Positions 1 to 6,360 of a DNA stretch of 13,825 bases are shown here, one piece after another. Every line of letters starts with the position of its first letter. Position 1 is the stretch's first letter. Source of the DNA: an uncultured Oscillospiraceae bacterium (lineage in GTDB: Bacteria > Bacillota > Clostridia > Oscillospirales > Oscillospiraceae); assembly GCA_910588045.1 (NCBI GenBank), contig CAJUPS010000084.1:1-13825 (forward strand), written 5' to 3'. Both the position numbers and the translations under genes were made by a program. Below the pieces are notes generated by a model. It saw only the letters and a program-made list of their open reading frames with translations. It made no database searches and was not told where the DNA came from.

Positions 1-101
1 TCACCAAGAAGGATACCAAGCGTACCCGTCGTCTGCGCGCTGGCGGCTATGCCGATGTGACCAACGAGTCCGCCATCCGCAAGATGATCCCCTACAAGTA
101 A
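1..101 (+). CDS. rpmI: Ribosomal protein bL35 (C-terminal part)
   Basis: This is the last 32 residues of large-subunit protein L35, cut by the window's left edge; the first complete codon is at position 3. The visible tail is very basic and ends with the typical KMIPYK, and the frame closes at a TAA 37 bases before rplT. L35 is a small 50S protein. The order rpmI then rplT is the conserved tail of the infC-rpmI-rplT operon, so infC should lie just left of the window. The identification rests on the tail sequence together with the neighbour. Confidence 0.93.
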   Translation, partial: TKKDTKRTRRLRAGGYADVTNESAIRKMIPYK

Positions 102-138
102 GAAAATACGATACGCTTTAGAATAGGAGGCTTATACA

Positions 139-492
139 ATGGCAAGAGTTAAGGGCGCGATGATGACCCGCAAGAGAAGAAACAAGATCCTGAAGATGGC
201 CAAGGGCTACTGGGGCGCCAAGAGCAAGCACTTCAAGATGGCCAACCAGCAGGTGATGAAGTCCCTGACCTACGCATATACCGGACGCCGCCTGAAGAAG
301 CGGGATTTCCGCCGCCTGTGGATCACCCGGATCAGCGCCGCCTGCAAGCTGAACGGGATGAACTACTCCACCTTCATGCACGGCCTGAAGGCCGCCGGTG
401 TGACCATCGACCGCAAGATGCTCTCCGAGCTGGCCATCAACAACGAGGCCGCCTTCAAGCAGCTGGTCGAAATGGCCAAGAAGGCCGCGTAA
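139..492 (+). CDS. rplT: Ribosomal protein bL20
   Basis: The 117-residue product has the standard length for L20, a 23S rRNA-binding protein needed early in 50S assembly. It starts MARVKGAMMTRKRR and has the basic N-terminal extension (residues 1-60), with the family's KGYWGAKSKHFKMA stretch. The globular RNA-binding half follows, with RRDFRRLWI-type residues and an ending rich in Lys and Ala. The ATG follows an AGGAGG ribosome site at 125-130. It is the last gene of the infC-rpmI-rplT operon and is followed at once by a strong terminator. In Firmicutes this operon is controlled by L20 or by leader RNA upstream of infC; that region is outside the window. Confidence 0.98.
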   Translation: MARVKGAMMTRKRRNKILKMAKGYWGAKSKHFKMANQQVMKSLTYAYTGRRLKKRDFRRLWITRISAACKLNGMNYSTFMHGLKAAGVTIDRKMLSELAINNEAAFKQLVEMAKKAA

Positions 493-516
493 GTTTTATT
501 AAGAGAATACAAAAGT

Positions 517-546
517 GCCCGGTATCGCAGGATACCGGGCCTTTTT
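517..546 (+). terminator. Rho-independent terminator of the rplT operon, probably bidirectional
   Basis: A perfect 10-bp stem (517-526 with 531-540) with a GCAG tetraloop is followed by five T on the + strand. On the - strand the same hairpin follows the stop of the small leftward gene at 557 by ten bases and is trailed by ACTTTTG, so it probably ends both convergent transcripts. Confidence 0.92.
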
Positions 547-556
547 CTGCGCTTTG

Positions 557-730
557 TCAGCAGGAGGAATGTCTTTCCTCCCCCAGAACCGCCGCCGCCG
601 TCAGGGTCGCCAGGGTGTCCCCCAACTGCGTGAAGACAGCGGCCAGCACCGCCAGCTGCTCCGCTTCCAGACATTCGTAGAGACAGTTCGCTGCCGCCGA
701 GACAAATAAGGTCAGCTCCCTCGGGTCCAT
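557..730 (-). CDS. Small DUF6774-like protein
   Basis: This 57-residue leftward gene is inside the gap between rplT and the GH13 gene. It starts MDPRELTLFVSAAANCLYEC and continues into a helical stretch with the motif FTQLGDTLATL, ending in ERHSSC. From memory, the FTQLGDTLAT motif and the size match the short Clostridia proteins grouped as DUF6774; their function is unknown. I see no membrane span or signal peptide, though four Cys residues are present. The ATG is preceded by a G-rich GGAGGGG-type ribosome site that is also the 3' arm of a 13-bp hairpin (739-781). It lies 59 bases downstream of the GH13 stop and could be the last gene of that operon. A search against DUF6774 would settle the family. 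Confidence 0.72.
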   Translation of the reverse strand: MDPRELTLFVSAAANCLYECLEAEQLAVLAAVFTQLGDTLATLTAAAVLGEERHSSC

Positions 731-738
731 CGCGGTCC

Positions 739-781
739 CCCCTCCCCCGCACGTATTTCTTTATTCTATGCGGGGGAGGGG
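739..781 (-). promoter_or_regulatory. Hairpin covering the ribosome site of the DUF6774-like gene
   Basis: A 13-bp perfect inverted repeat (739-751 with 769-781) with a 17-base A/T-rich loop lies between the GH13 stop and the small gene's ATG. In the leftward transcript the 3' arm is the G-rich ribosome site. No T-run follows, so it does not look like an intrinsic terminator. It may protect the 3' end of the upstream message or limit translation of the small gene. Confidence 0.5.
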
Positions 782-789
782 ACCCTGCG

Positions 790-2328
790 TTACAAACGGT
801 AGATGCCCGCCGAGGAGGCCGGGACGCTTACCAGCCCTGGACTGAATTTCGCGCTGCCGCCGAAGCTGTAGACCGTCTCCGACGGCGCGAAGGTGGCGGG
901 GAAGGACGCCTCCGACGCGGAGGGATTCAGAATGACCAGCAGCTCCTCGCTGCCGCTGCGGCGGACATAGGCCAGGGGGTAGGCGTTCTCCTGCGCATAG
1001 ACGAAGGAGACGGAGGCGTTGCTCTGAAGCGCCTCGTGGGCCTGGCGGATGGAGATCAGGCGCTTGATCTCATGGTACAGCGAGTTGGGGTCGGCCATCT
1101 GCGCCTGGACCGTGGGCCGGTCGGGGGACGGGTCCACGGGGATGTACAGCCGGTCGGCGGGCGCGGCACTGAACCCGGCATTGACGGAGTCGTCCCACTG
1201 CATGGGGGTGCGGGCGCCCGTGCGGTGGAACCCTCCCTCCACCGAGGTCAGGCCCTCCACGTAGCGCATCCCGATCTCGTCCCCGTAGTAGAGGAAGGGC
1301 GCGCCGGGCATGGTCAGCAGGAAGGCGAAGGCAATCTTCAGCTCCTCCTCTCCAAGCAGCGGGGCCAGACGAGCGGTGTCGTGGTTGCCGGAGGGGATGC
1401 AGATCAGGCCCTTACCGCCGGTTTTCTCCACGTACCGCTGGTACTGACCGGCAAATTTGGAGGCGTCCCCCCTCCCCCGGCTGGAGAAAAAGGGCTCCGC
1501 ACAGCGGAAGAGATCGTCATAGTGGGACGGTCCGCCGTGGAGCAGGAAGTCCATGTGGAATCCGCCCGCCAGGGACTTGTCCGGCTCGCCCCACTCGGAG
1601 ATCATGGCGGCGTCGGGGAACTCCCGGCCTAAAAAGTCCATGACCTCCTGCCACAGGGCGATGGTCCCTTTGCTCTCGGGGTCGTTCTTCACCAGGGACA
1701 TGGCCATATCCACCCGGAAGCCGTCGCACCCCATCCGCAGCCAGAAGCGCATGACATCCTTCATGGCCTCCAGGGTGGCCCGGGGACCGGGGGCGTCCAC
1801 GCTCTGCTGCCAGGGCTTCTCCACTTGATAGTAGCCGTAGTTCAGCGCGGGTTGATTGGAGAAGAAATTCACCGCGCAGGCCCCGTTCCGCTGGGAAATC
1901 CCCCGCAGGCAGTCCATGCCCTCGGGGCGCTCCCAGATGTCGTCCGTCCAGACGTACCGGTCGGTGAACTCGTTCCGCTCCGCCTCCATGGACGCCTTGA
2001 ACCAGGGGTGCTCCCAGGAGGTGTGCCCCGGCACCAGGTCCAGCAGGACCCGGATCCCCCGCCGGTGGGCCTCCTCAAAAAGTCTCTTCAAATCCTCGTT
2101 GGTCCCGTACCGCGGGGCCGCCCTATAGTAGTCGGCCACGTCGTACCCCGCGTCCCCAAAGGGTGATGCAAAGCAGGGATTCAGCCAGATGGCGTTACAC
2201 CCCAGGTCCCGTACATAGTCCAGCTTCTCCAAAATCCCCTGGAAATCTCCAATGCCGTCGGCATTGGAATCCCGGAAGGTCTGAGGGTAAATCTCATAGA
2301 AAATCGCGTTGTCCAACCACTTTGGCAT
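790..2328 (-). CDS. GH13 (alpha-amylase family) intracellular glycoside hydrolase
   Basis: The 512-residue product is a retaining alpha-glucan/alpha-glucoside hydrolase or transglycosylase of family GH13, probably cytoplasmic because it has no signal peptide. The (beta/alpha)8 barrel begins at residue 8 with FYEIYPQTF. Visible signature regions are region I DLVPGHTS (97-104), region II GFRVD with nucleophile Asp207, region III ISEWGEP with acid/base Glu245, and region IV GNHDTAR with stabiliser Asp317. PFLYYGDEIGM (344-354) follows, then a beta-sandwich C-terminal domain from about 430. Region I has Gly101 where the family usually has Asn. The ATG follows AAGGAGG. It lies 58 bases after recG and is likely co-transcribed. 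Exact substrate (maltodextrin, trehalose, isomaltose or sucrose) cannot be told from the sequence alone. Confidence 0.9.
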   Translation of the reverse strand: MPKWLDNAIFYEIYPQTFRDSNADGIGDFQGILEKLDYVRDLGCNAIWLNPCFASPFGDAGYDVADYYRAAPRYGTNEDLKRLFEEAHRRGIRVLLDLVPGHTSWEHPWFKASMEAERNEFTDRYVWTDDIWERPEGMDCLRGISQRNGACAVNFFSNQPALNYGYYQVEKPWQQSVDAPGPRATLEAMKDVMRFWLRMGCDGFRVDMAMSLVKNDPESKGTIALWQEVMDFLGREFPDAAMISEWGEPDKSLAGGFHMDFLLHGGPSHYDDLFRCAEPFFSSRGRGDASKFAGQYQRYVEKTGGKGLICIPSGNHDTARLAPLLGEEELKIAFAFLLTMPGAPFLYYGDEIGMRYVEGLTSVEGGFHRTGARTPMQWDDSVNAGFSAAPADRLYIPVDPSPDRPTVQAQMADPNSLYHEIKRLISIRQAHEALQSNASVSFVYAQENAYPLAYVRRSGSEELLVILNPSASEASFPATFAPSETVYSFGGSAKFSPGLVSVPASSAGIYRL

Positions 2329-2386
2329 ACTTTATTCCTCCTTATTTCTTAAAAAGTTCTTTTGTGGACTCTTTTCCCGAAAAGGG

Positions 2387-4435
2387 TCAGTTCATGGCAT
2401 CCTCGCTGGCGCGGAACATCTCCTCCACCCGCGCCGCCATCGCAGGCTCCCCGGATAGCTCCGGGTCCCGCTCCAGCACTTTCGCGGCGGCGGACTTCGC
2501 CTCATACAGCAGCTCCATGTCACAGGAGAGGTCGGCCACCTTCAGGGCGGGCAAACCGTGCTGCCGGTGACCGAAGAAGTCGCCGGGGCCCCGGAGGCGG
2601 AGGTCCTCCTCCGCAATCTTGAACCCGTCGCGGGTCCGGGTCATGACCTTCAAGCGGGCCCGGGCCTCCTCGCTGCGGTTGTCGGAAATCAGAATGCAGT
2701 AGGACTTGTACCGCCCCCGCCCCACCCGGCCCCGCAGCTGGTGGAGCTGACTGAGCCCGAAGCGGTCGGCGTCCTCCACCACCATGACGGTGGCGTTGGG
2801 GACGTCCACCCCCACCTCCACCACCGTGGTGGAGACCAGGATGTGAATCTGTCCGGCGGCAAAGGAGGCCATCACCCGCTCCTTCTCCTTGCTCTTCATG
2901 CGCCCGTGGACGCAGGCGACGGTCAGGTGGGGAAAAACCTGCTCCTGGAGCATTTTCGCGTAGGCCGCCGCCGCCTTGCGCTCGTCGGGGATCTGGTCGT
3001 TCTCCTCCACCATGGAACAGATCATATAGACCTGCCGCCCTGCGGCCACCTCCTTGTCAATGAAGCGGTAAATCCGCTGATGGTAGCTGCCCGGGACGGC
3101 GAAGGTGTCGATCTCCTGCCGCCCGGGGGGCAGCTCGTTGATGACCGATACGTCCAGATCGCCGTAGATCATCAGCGCCAGCGTCCGGGGGATGGGGGTG
3201 GCCGACATGACCAGCAGGTGGGGCCTGTCCCCCTTCCCCGCCAGCGCGGCCCGCTGGGCCACGCCGAAGCGGTGCTGCTCATCCGTCACCACCAGGCCCA
3301 GCGCCCGGTAGACCACATCGCCGGAGATCAAGGCGTGGGTGCCGATCACCACCTGGATCTCCCTGCTCTCCAGCCCGGCCAGGACCTCCCTTCTGGCCCG
3401 TGCGCCTGTGGCCCCCGTGAGGAGGGCGCAGCGGACTCCCAGCTTCTCCAGCAGCGGAGAGAGGCCCTTGTGGTGCTGCTCCGCCAAAATCTCGGTGGGG
3501 GCCATCAAGGCGGCCTGCTTCCCGTTCCGGACGGCGCAGAGCAGGGCGGCGGCGGCCACCATGGTCTTGCCAGAGCCCACGTCCCCCTGGACCAGCCGGT
3601 TCATGGGGCGGCCGGAGGCAAGGTCCCCCTGGATGTCCCGGATGGCCCGCTCCTGGGCGGCGGTGAGGGAGAAGGGCAGCGCGGCGGTGAACTCTGTCAG
3701 GTCCGTCTCGCGCCAGGGGGTACAGCTCTGTCCGCTGCGCCTGCTCCGCAGGCGGTACTGTCCGGCGGCCAGCAGGAACAGCTCCTCAAAGACCATCCGC
3801 CGCCGGGCAATCGCCAGGTCCTCCTCCCCCTCGGGGAAGTGGATCCGCTGGTAGGCGTAATCAATGCCGCACAGCTCGTGCTCCCGCCGGACCTCGTCCG
3901 GCAGCGGGTCGGGCAGCAGCTTTTGGCAGGCGTCCAGACCCTGCCGCACGGCGTTCATCATGGTGAACTGGGTCACTCCGGCGGTCAGGGGGTAGACGGG
4001 CACGATGCGCCCCGTCTGCATCCGGCCCCCCTCCCGCTCCACAATGGGGTTGGCCATGGAGCGCTTCCGGCCCGACGCCTGGACCTTGCCGAAAAAGGTG
4101 TAGGTCTTTCCCGCCTGCAAGCTGTCCCGCATGTACGCCTGATTGAAAAAAACGACATCCAGCGCCCCCGTATCATCCGTCGCCTGGAGCTTCACCAGCT
4201 CCAGCCCCCGGCGGATGCGGCTGAGGGTGGGCGGAAAGGACACCATGGCCTCCACGCAGGCGCTCTCGCCGTCGGCCAGGTCTGCAATTTCCCGCCGGTT
4301 CCGCCGGTCATCGTAGGCCCGGGGAAAGTAGGAGATCAGGTCCTTCAGCGTCCGGATGCCCAGTTTCTCCAGGGCCTTGGCCCGCTGCTCCCCAATGCCT
4401 TTGACGTATCGGACGTCAGTGGTCAGCTCCGGCAT
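2387..4435 (-). CDS. recG: ATP-dependent DNA helicase RecG
   Basis: The 682-residue product has normal length for RecG, the superfamily 2 helicase that regresses stalled replication forks and branch-migrates Holliday junctions. An N-terminal helix-hairpin-helix-like start (VKGIGEQRAKALEKLGI) leads into the OB-fold wedge domain (about 50-150). Motif I GDVGSGKT is at 284-291, motif II DEQH at 385-388, motif III SATP at 411-414, and motifs V-VI STTVVEVGVDVPNA to QLRGRVGRG at 535-574. The RecG C-terminal region follows, with EDLRLRGPGDFFGHRQHG. The ATG overlaps the end of the upstream kinase gene by 20 nt, with GGGAGGA ahead of it, so translation is probably coupled. All catalytic motifs are intact. 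Confidence 0.98.
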   Translation of the reverse strand: MPELTTDVRYVKGIGEQRAKALEKLGIRTLKDLISYFPRAYDDRRNRREIADLADGESACVEAMVSFPPTLSRIRRGLELVKLQATDDTGALDVVFFNQAYMRDSLQAGKTYTFFGKVQASGRKRSMANPIVEREGGRMQTGRIVPVYPLTAGVTQFTMMNAVRQGLDACQKLLPDPLPDEVRREHELCGIDYAYQRIHFPEGEEDLAIARRRMVFEELFLLAAGQYRLRSRRSGQSCTPWRETDLTEFTAALPFSLTAAQERAIRDIQGDLASGRPMNRLVQGDVGSGKTMVAAAALLCAVRNGKQAALMAPTEILAEQHHKGLSPLLEKLGVRCALLTGATGARARREVLAGLESREIQVVIGTHALISGDVVYRALGLVVTDEQHRFGVAQRAALAGKGDRPHLLVMSATPIPRTLALMIYGDLDVSVINELPPGRQEIDTFAVPGSYHQRIYRFIDKEVAAGRQVYMICSMVEENDQIPDERKAAAAYAKMLQEQVFPHLTVACVHGRMKSKEKERVMASFAAGQIHILVSTTVVEVGVDVPNATVMVVEDADRFGLSQLHQLRGRVGRGRYKSYCILISDNRSEEARARLKVMTRTRDGFKIAEEDLRLRGPGDFFGHRQHGLPALKVADLSCDMELLYEAKSAAAKVLERDPELSGEPAMAARVEEMFRASEDAMN

Positions 4436-5309
4436 GGGGGTCCTCCCTTTCTCCGCGGCAGAGCGGGGCGCGCTCCTCCGCCTGCTGTCCCAGACGCCAC
4501 AGCAGGGGCTCGAAGTCCAGGCCCTCCCGGCAGGGGGTCCCCTGGCGCCGGGCGCACTGACTGGTGAACTCGGCTGACAGCTGCGCTGCCTCTTGCAGGG
4601 GCCAGCCCAGGACCAGTGCGCCAGTCAGCACGCTGGCGAACAGGTCCCCGGTGCCGTGGAACTGGCCGGGGACCAGGGGTGCGGAGACGAAGGAGGTCTC
4701 CCCGCTCTCGCGGTCGAAGCACGCCGCACCCACCGTTCCCGGCGTCAGGGATGCGCCCTTGAGCACCACAGAGCGGGTCCCGTCCCGGCTCAGAGCTTCC
4801 GCCCAGCGGCGGCAATCCGATTCTGTGTTCAGACGGATGGTTTCGTAGTCCTCCCCCAGCAGCAGCGCGGCCTCGGTGCGGTTGGGGGTGAGGACGTCCG
4901 CCAGCTGCGCCAGCTCGGCCATCGACTGGCACATCTCCGGGGTGTAGGTCCGGTAGGGTCTGCCGTGGTCCCCCATGACGGGGTCGATCACGATCCTGCA
5001 TTCCGGGCGGCGGAAGGCGCGGATGAAGTCCGCCGTCCGCGCCATCTGCTCCCGGGAACCCATGAAACCGGTATAGACCGCATCGAAGGCGAGCCCCAGG
5101 CTTTTCCAGTGGGCCGTCACTGGCTCCAGCTGGTCCGTGAGGTCTAAAAAAGTGTTGTCTCCGAACCCTCCGGTGTGGGTGGAGAGGTACGCCGTCGGCA
5201 CGGGACAGCACTGCACCCCCATGGCGGAAAGCGTGGGAATCACAACGGTCAGCGAGCAGCGGCCAAAGCCGCTGAGATCGTGGATCGCGGCAACGCGGGG
5301 CGCGGGCAT
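4416..5309 (-). CDS. Pyridoxal/pyridoxamine kinase (PdxK/PdxY type)
   Basis: The 297-residue cytoplasmic kinase belongs to the ribokinase/PfkB-like superfamily. It would phosphorylate the 5'-hydroxyl of B6 vitamers for PLP salvage. Visible features are an N-terminal beta strand and glycine turn (IHDLSGFGRCSL), substrate-side TAYLSTHTGGFGDN (39-52), AVYTGFMGS (77-85), DPVMGDHG (109-116), TPNRTEA (141-147), and the anion-hole/catalytic GTGD (219-222, Asp222 as base). The ATG is preceded by AGAGGAGG and is the first start downstream of a strong promoter. An overlapping frame that starts slightly upstream is rejected. The last 25 residues are charged and low in conservation, and their codons overlap the recG start. 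It heads the operon kinase-recG-GH13. Confidence 0.9.
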   Translation of the reverse strand: MPAPRVAAIHDLSGFGRCSLTVVIPTLSAMGVQCCPVPTAYLSTHTGGFGDNTFLDLTDQLEPVTAHWKSLGLAFDAVYTGFMGSREQMARTADFIRAFRRPECRIVIDPVMGDHGRPYRTYTPEMCQSMAELAQLADVLTPNRTEAALLLGEDYETIRLNTESDCRRWAEALSRDGTRSVVLKGASLTPGTVGAACFDRESGETSFVSAPLVPGQFHGTGDLFASVLTGALVLGWPLQEAAQLSAEFTSQCARRQGTPCREGLDFEPLLWRLGQQAEERAPLCRGEREDPHAGADH

Positions 5310-5345
5310 GGCGGCATCCTCCTCTCTGAATCAATCGTTACCCCT

Positions 5346-5374
5346 ATTATAGATTCCAGCGTCTTTTCCGTCAA
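5346..5374 (-). promoter_or_regulatory. Sigma-A promoter of the kinase-recG-GH13 operon
   Basis: On the - strand, TTGACG (5374-5369) and a consensus TATAAT (5351-5346) are separated by exactly 17 bases, 37 bases before the kinase ATG. It lies directly downstream of the rubrerythrin terminator, so the operon has an independent start. Confidence 0.88.
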
Positions 5375-5397
5375 GGTAAATTGTGGAAGATATGTGC

Positions 5398-5423
5398 AAA
5401 AGGCCGTCCCCGGAGGGACGGCC
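5398..5423 (-). terminator. Rubrerythrin terminator
   Basis: On the - strand, a 9-bp perfect G/C stem (5423-5415 with 5410-5402) closed by a TCCG tetraloop is followed by TTTT, a few bases after the rubrerythrin stop codon. The U-run is short but the stem is strong. Confidence 0.85.
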
Positions 5424-5430
5424 CTTGTGA

Positions 5431-6021
5431 TCATCTCTCGTATGGCGACAGCTCCAGGCGGATAAAATACCCCTGGTCGTGGGAGCAGACCGGGCACTTG
5501 GCCGGGACCTGCTTCCCGGTGAACACGTGGCCGCAGTTGAGGCACATCCAGCCGGTCTCCACGTCGCTGACAAAGAGCTTGTTGTCCCGCAGGAACTTCG
5601 CAAAACGCTCAAACCGCTCGGCGTGGATCTTCTCGATGTCCGCAATCTGGCGGAAGTGCCGGGCAATCTCGGCAAAGCCCTCCTCCTGGGCCTTCTCGGC
5701 GAAGGCGGGGTAGATGTCGCCGAACTCGTCCATCTCGTGCTGCCGCGCCAGCTCCAGCAGCTGGAGGGGCTGGTCCGGCAGGTCGATGGGATAGTTGGCG
5801 GTGATGGTGATGTTCTCGCACTTGCCCTGCTTGAGGTGGTTGTAGAAAATTTCCGCGTGCTCCTTCTCCTGCCCGGCGGTGTAGAGGAAAATCTGCTCCA
5901 ACAGCTGGAGCTTCTTCTCCTGGCAGACACCGGCAGCGAAGGTGTAGCGGTTGCGGGCCTGGCTCTCCCCGGCGAAGGCGCGGAGAAGATTTTCTTTGGT
6001 AACGCTGTCTTTCAGTTCCAT
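5431..6021 (-). CDS. Rubrerythrin
   Basis: The 196-residue protein combines a ferritin-like di-iron four-helix domain with a C-terminal rubredoxin-like FeS(Cys)4 domain. It acts as an NADH-linked peroxidase in anaerobes, reducing H2O2 in the cytoplasm. Metal ligands can be placed at Glu19 (AFAGESQARNRY), Glu52 and His55 (QEKEHAE), Glu96/Glu99 (HEMDEF), and Glu130 and His133 (IEKIHAE). The rubredoxin cysteines are C160/C163 (CLNC) and C176/C179 (CPVC). The ATG follows AAGGAGC. It is a single-gene unit with its own terminator. The upstream gap carries a ten-base motif that is repeated, inverted, ahead of the divergent Asn/Gln gene, with a GCATA element 17 bases further up, so a sporulation-linked promoter is possible. 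Confidence 0.96.
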   Translation of the reverse strand: MELKDSVTKENLLRAFAGESQARNRYTFAAGVCQEKKLQLLEQIFLYTAGQEKEHAEIFYNHLKQGKCENITITANYPIDLPDQPLQLLELARQHEMDEFGDIYPAFAEKAQEEGFAEIARHFRQIADIEKIHAERFERFAKFLRDNKLFVSDVETGWMCLNCGHVFTGKQVPAKCPVCSHDQGYFIRLELSPYER

Positions 6022-6050
6022 GGTGTCGCTCCTTTTTCAATGTAGGATAA

Positions 6051-6082
6051 CCCTATTCTTTACCGGAATTTCCCCTTTATGC
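6051..6082 (-). promoter_or_regulatory. Tentative rubrerythrin promoter resembling a forespore promoter
   Basis: Leftward, GCATA (6082-6078) is followed after 14 bases by GTAAAGAAT, then AGGG. The ten-base AAGAATAGGG (6060-6051) is repeated inverted at 6147-6156 at nearly the same distance from the divergent gene's start. It fits the sigma-F/G form GYATA plus GGNNANANT imperfectly: one base short in spacing and lacking the second G. No good sigma-A promoter was found in this gap. Confidence 0.35.
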
Positions 6083-6123
6083 AGGAAAACCGCCGCCACA
6101 GGGAAAGAACTTCCTGAAACCAT

Positions 6124-6152
6124 GTATAATCAGAGGATTTCAGGGCAAGAAT
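6124..6152 (+). promoter_or_regulatory. Candidate sigma-F type promoter of the Asn/Gln mini-gene
   Basis: GTATA (6124-6128) and GGCAAGAAT (6144-6152) are separated by 15 bases, an exact fit to the Bacillus sigma-F form GYATA-15-GGNNANANT. It would start transcription about 30 bases before the gene's ATG. A TATAAT at 6125-6130 has no matching -35 element. Short motif matches can occur by chance, so this is a candidate only. Confidence 0.5.
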
Positions 6153-6189
6153 AGGGCTGTACCGTTTTTGGAAAGGAGGTTTCTTGACC

Positions 6190-6300
6190 ATGAACAACAA
6201 CCAGAACAACAACCAGAACAACCAGAATCGGAACCAGAACAACAACCAGAATCAGAACAACCAGAACCAGAATCAGAACAACAACCAGAACAAGCGCTGA
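6190..6300 (+). CDS. 36-residue Asn/Gln-repeat mini-protein
   Basis: The ATG follows a strong AAAGGAGG at 6172-6179. The product is almost pure Asn and Gln: MNNNQNNNQNNQNRNQNN, then NQN repeats, ending NQNKR. Only Met, one Arg at 14 and the final Lys-Arg break the pattern. No signal peptide or membrane segment is visible, and the low complexity suggests a disordered, possibly self-associating chain. I do not recognise a named family. Strong ribosome site, correct stop, an adjacent terminator and a candidate forespore promoter argue that it is a real gene and not just repeat DNA. Hydrophobic or Cys-rich frames on the opposite strand are shadows of the repeat. A spore-associated structural role is only an inference. 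A second, broken copy of its 3' end lies at 7399-7456. Confidence 0.72.
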   Translation: MNNNQNNNQNNQNRNQNNNQNQNNQNQNQNNNQNKR

Positions 6301-6351
6301 GCTGTGAACGAACAGGCCGCCGGCTGATGAATGCCGGCGGCCCTGTGTTTT
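6243..6351. repeat. Direct repeat, copy 1 (3' end of the Asn/Gln gene plus terminator)
   Basis: These 109 bases recur at 7399-7507, offset by 1,156, with four mismatches (6246, 6307, 6322, 6336). The copy spans the last 19 codons of the mini-gene, its stop and the hairpin. Similarity ends abruptly at 6352. Confidence 0.93.
6315..6351 (+). terminator. Terminator between the Asn/Gln gene and the leftward lipoprotein operon
   Basis: A perfect 10-bp stem (6315-6324 with 6333-6342) with an 8-base loop is followed by TTTT at 6348-6351. The leftward lipoprotein gene stops at 6361 on the other side, so the hairpin probably serves both transcripts. Confidence 0.82.
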
Positions 6352-6360
6352 GTATTTCTT

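Noticed and set aside
2558..4567. Long rightward open frame (over 660 codons) antisense to recG
   Set aside because: It is a G/C-driven shadow of recG. It is rich in Gly, Pro, His and Val with no recognisable domain, and recG on the other strand has every helicase motif.
4423..5334. Alternative leftward frame of about 300 codons over the B6 kinase
   Set aside because: Its product is Arg/Pro/Gly-rich and shows no motif, whereas the +1-shifted frame has complete kinase motifs and a good ribosome site.
6190..6300. CRISPR or other short tandem array
   Set aside because: The repeated units are codon-scale AAC and CAG without spacers of uniform length, so low-complexity coding sequence explains them.
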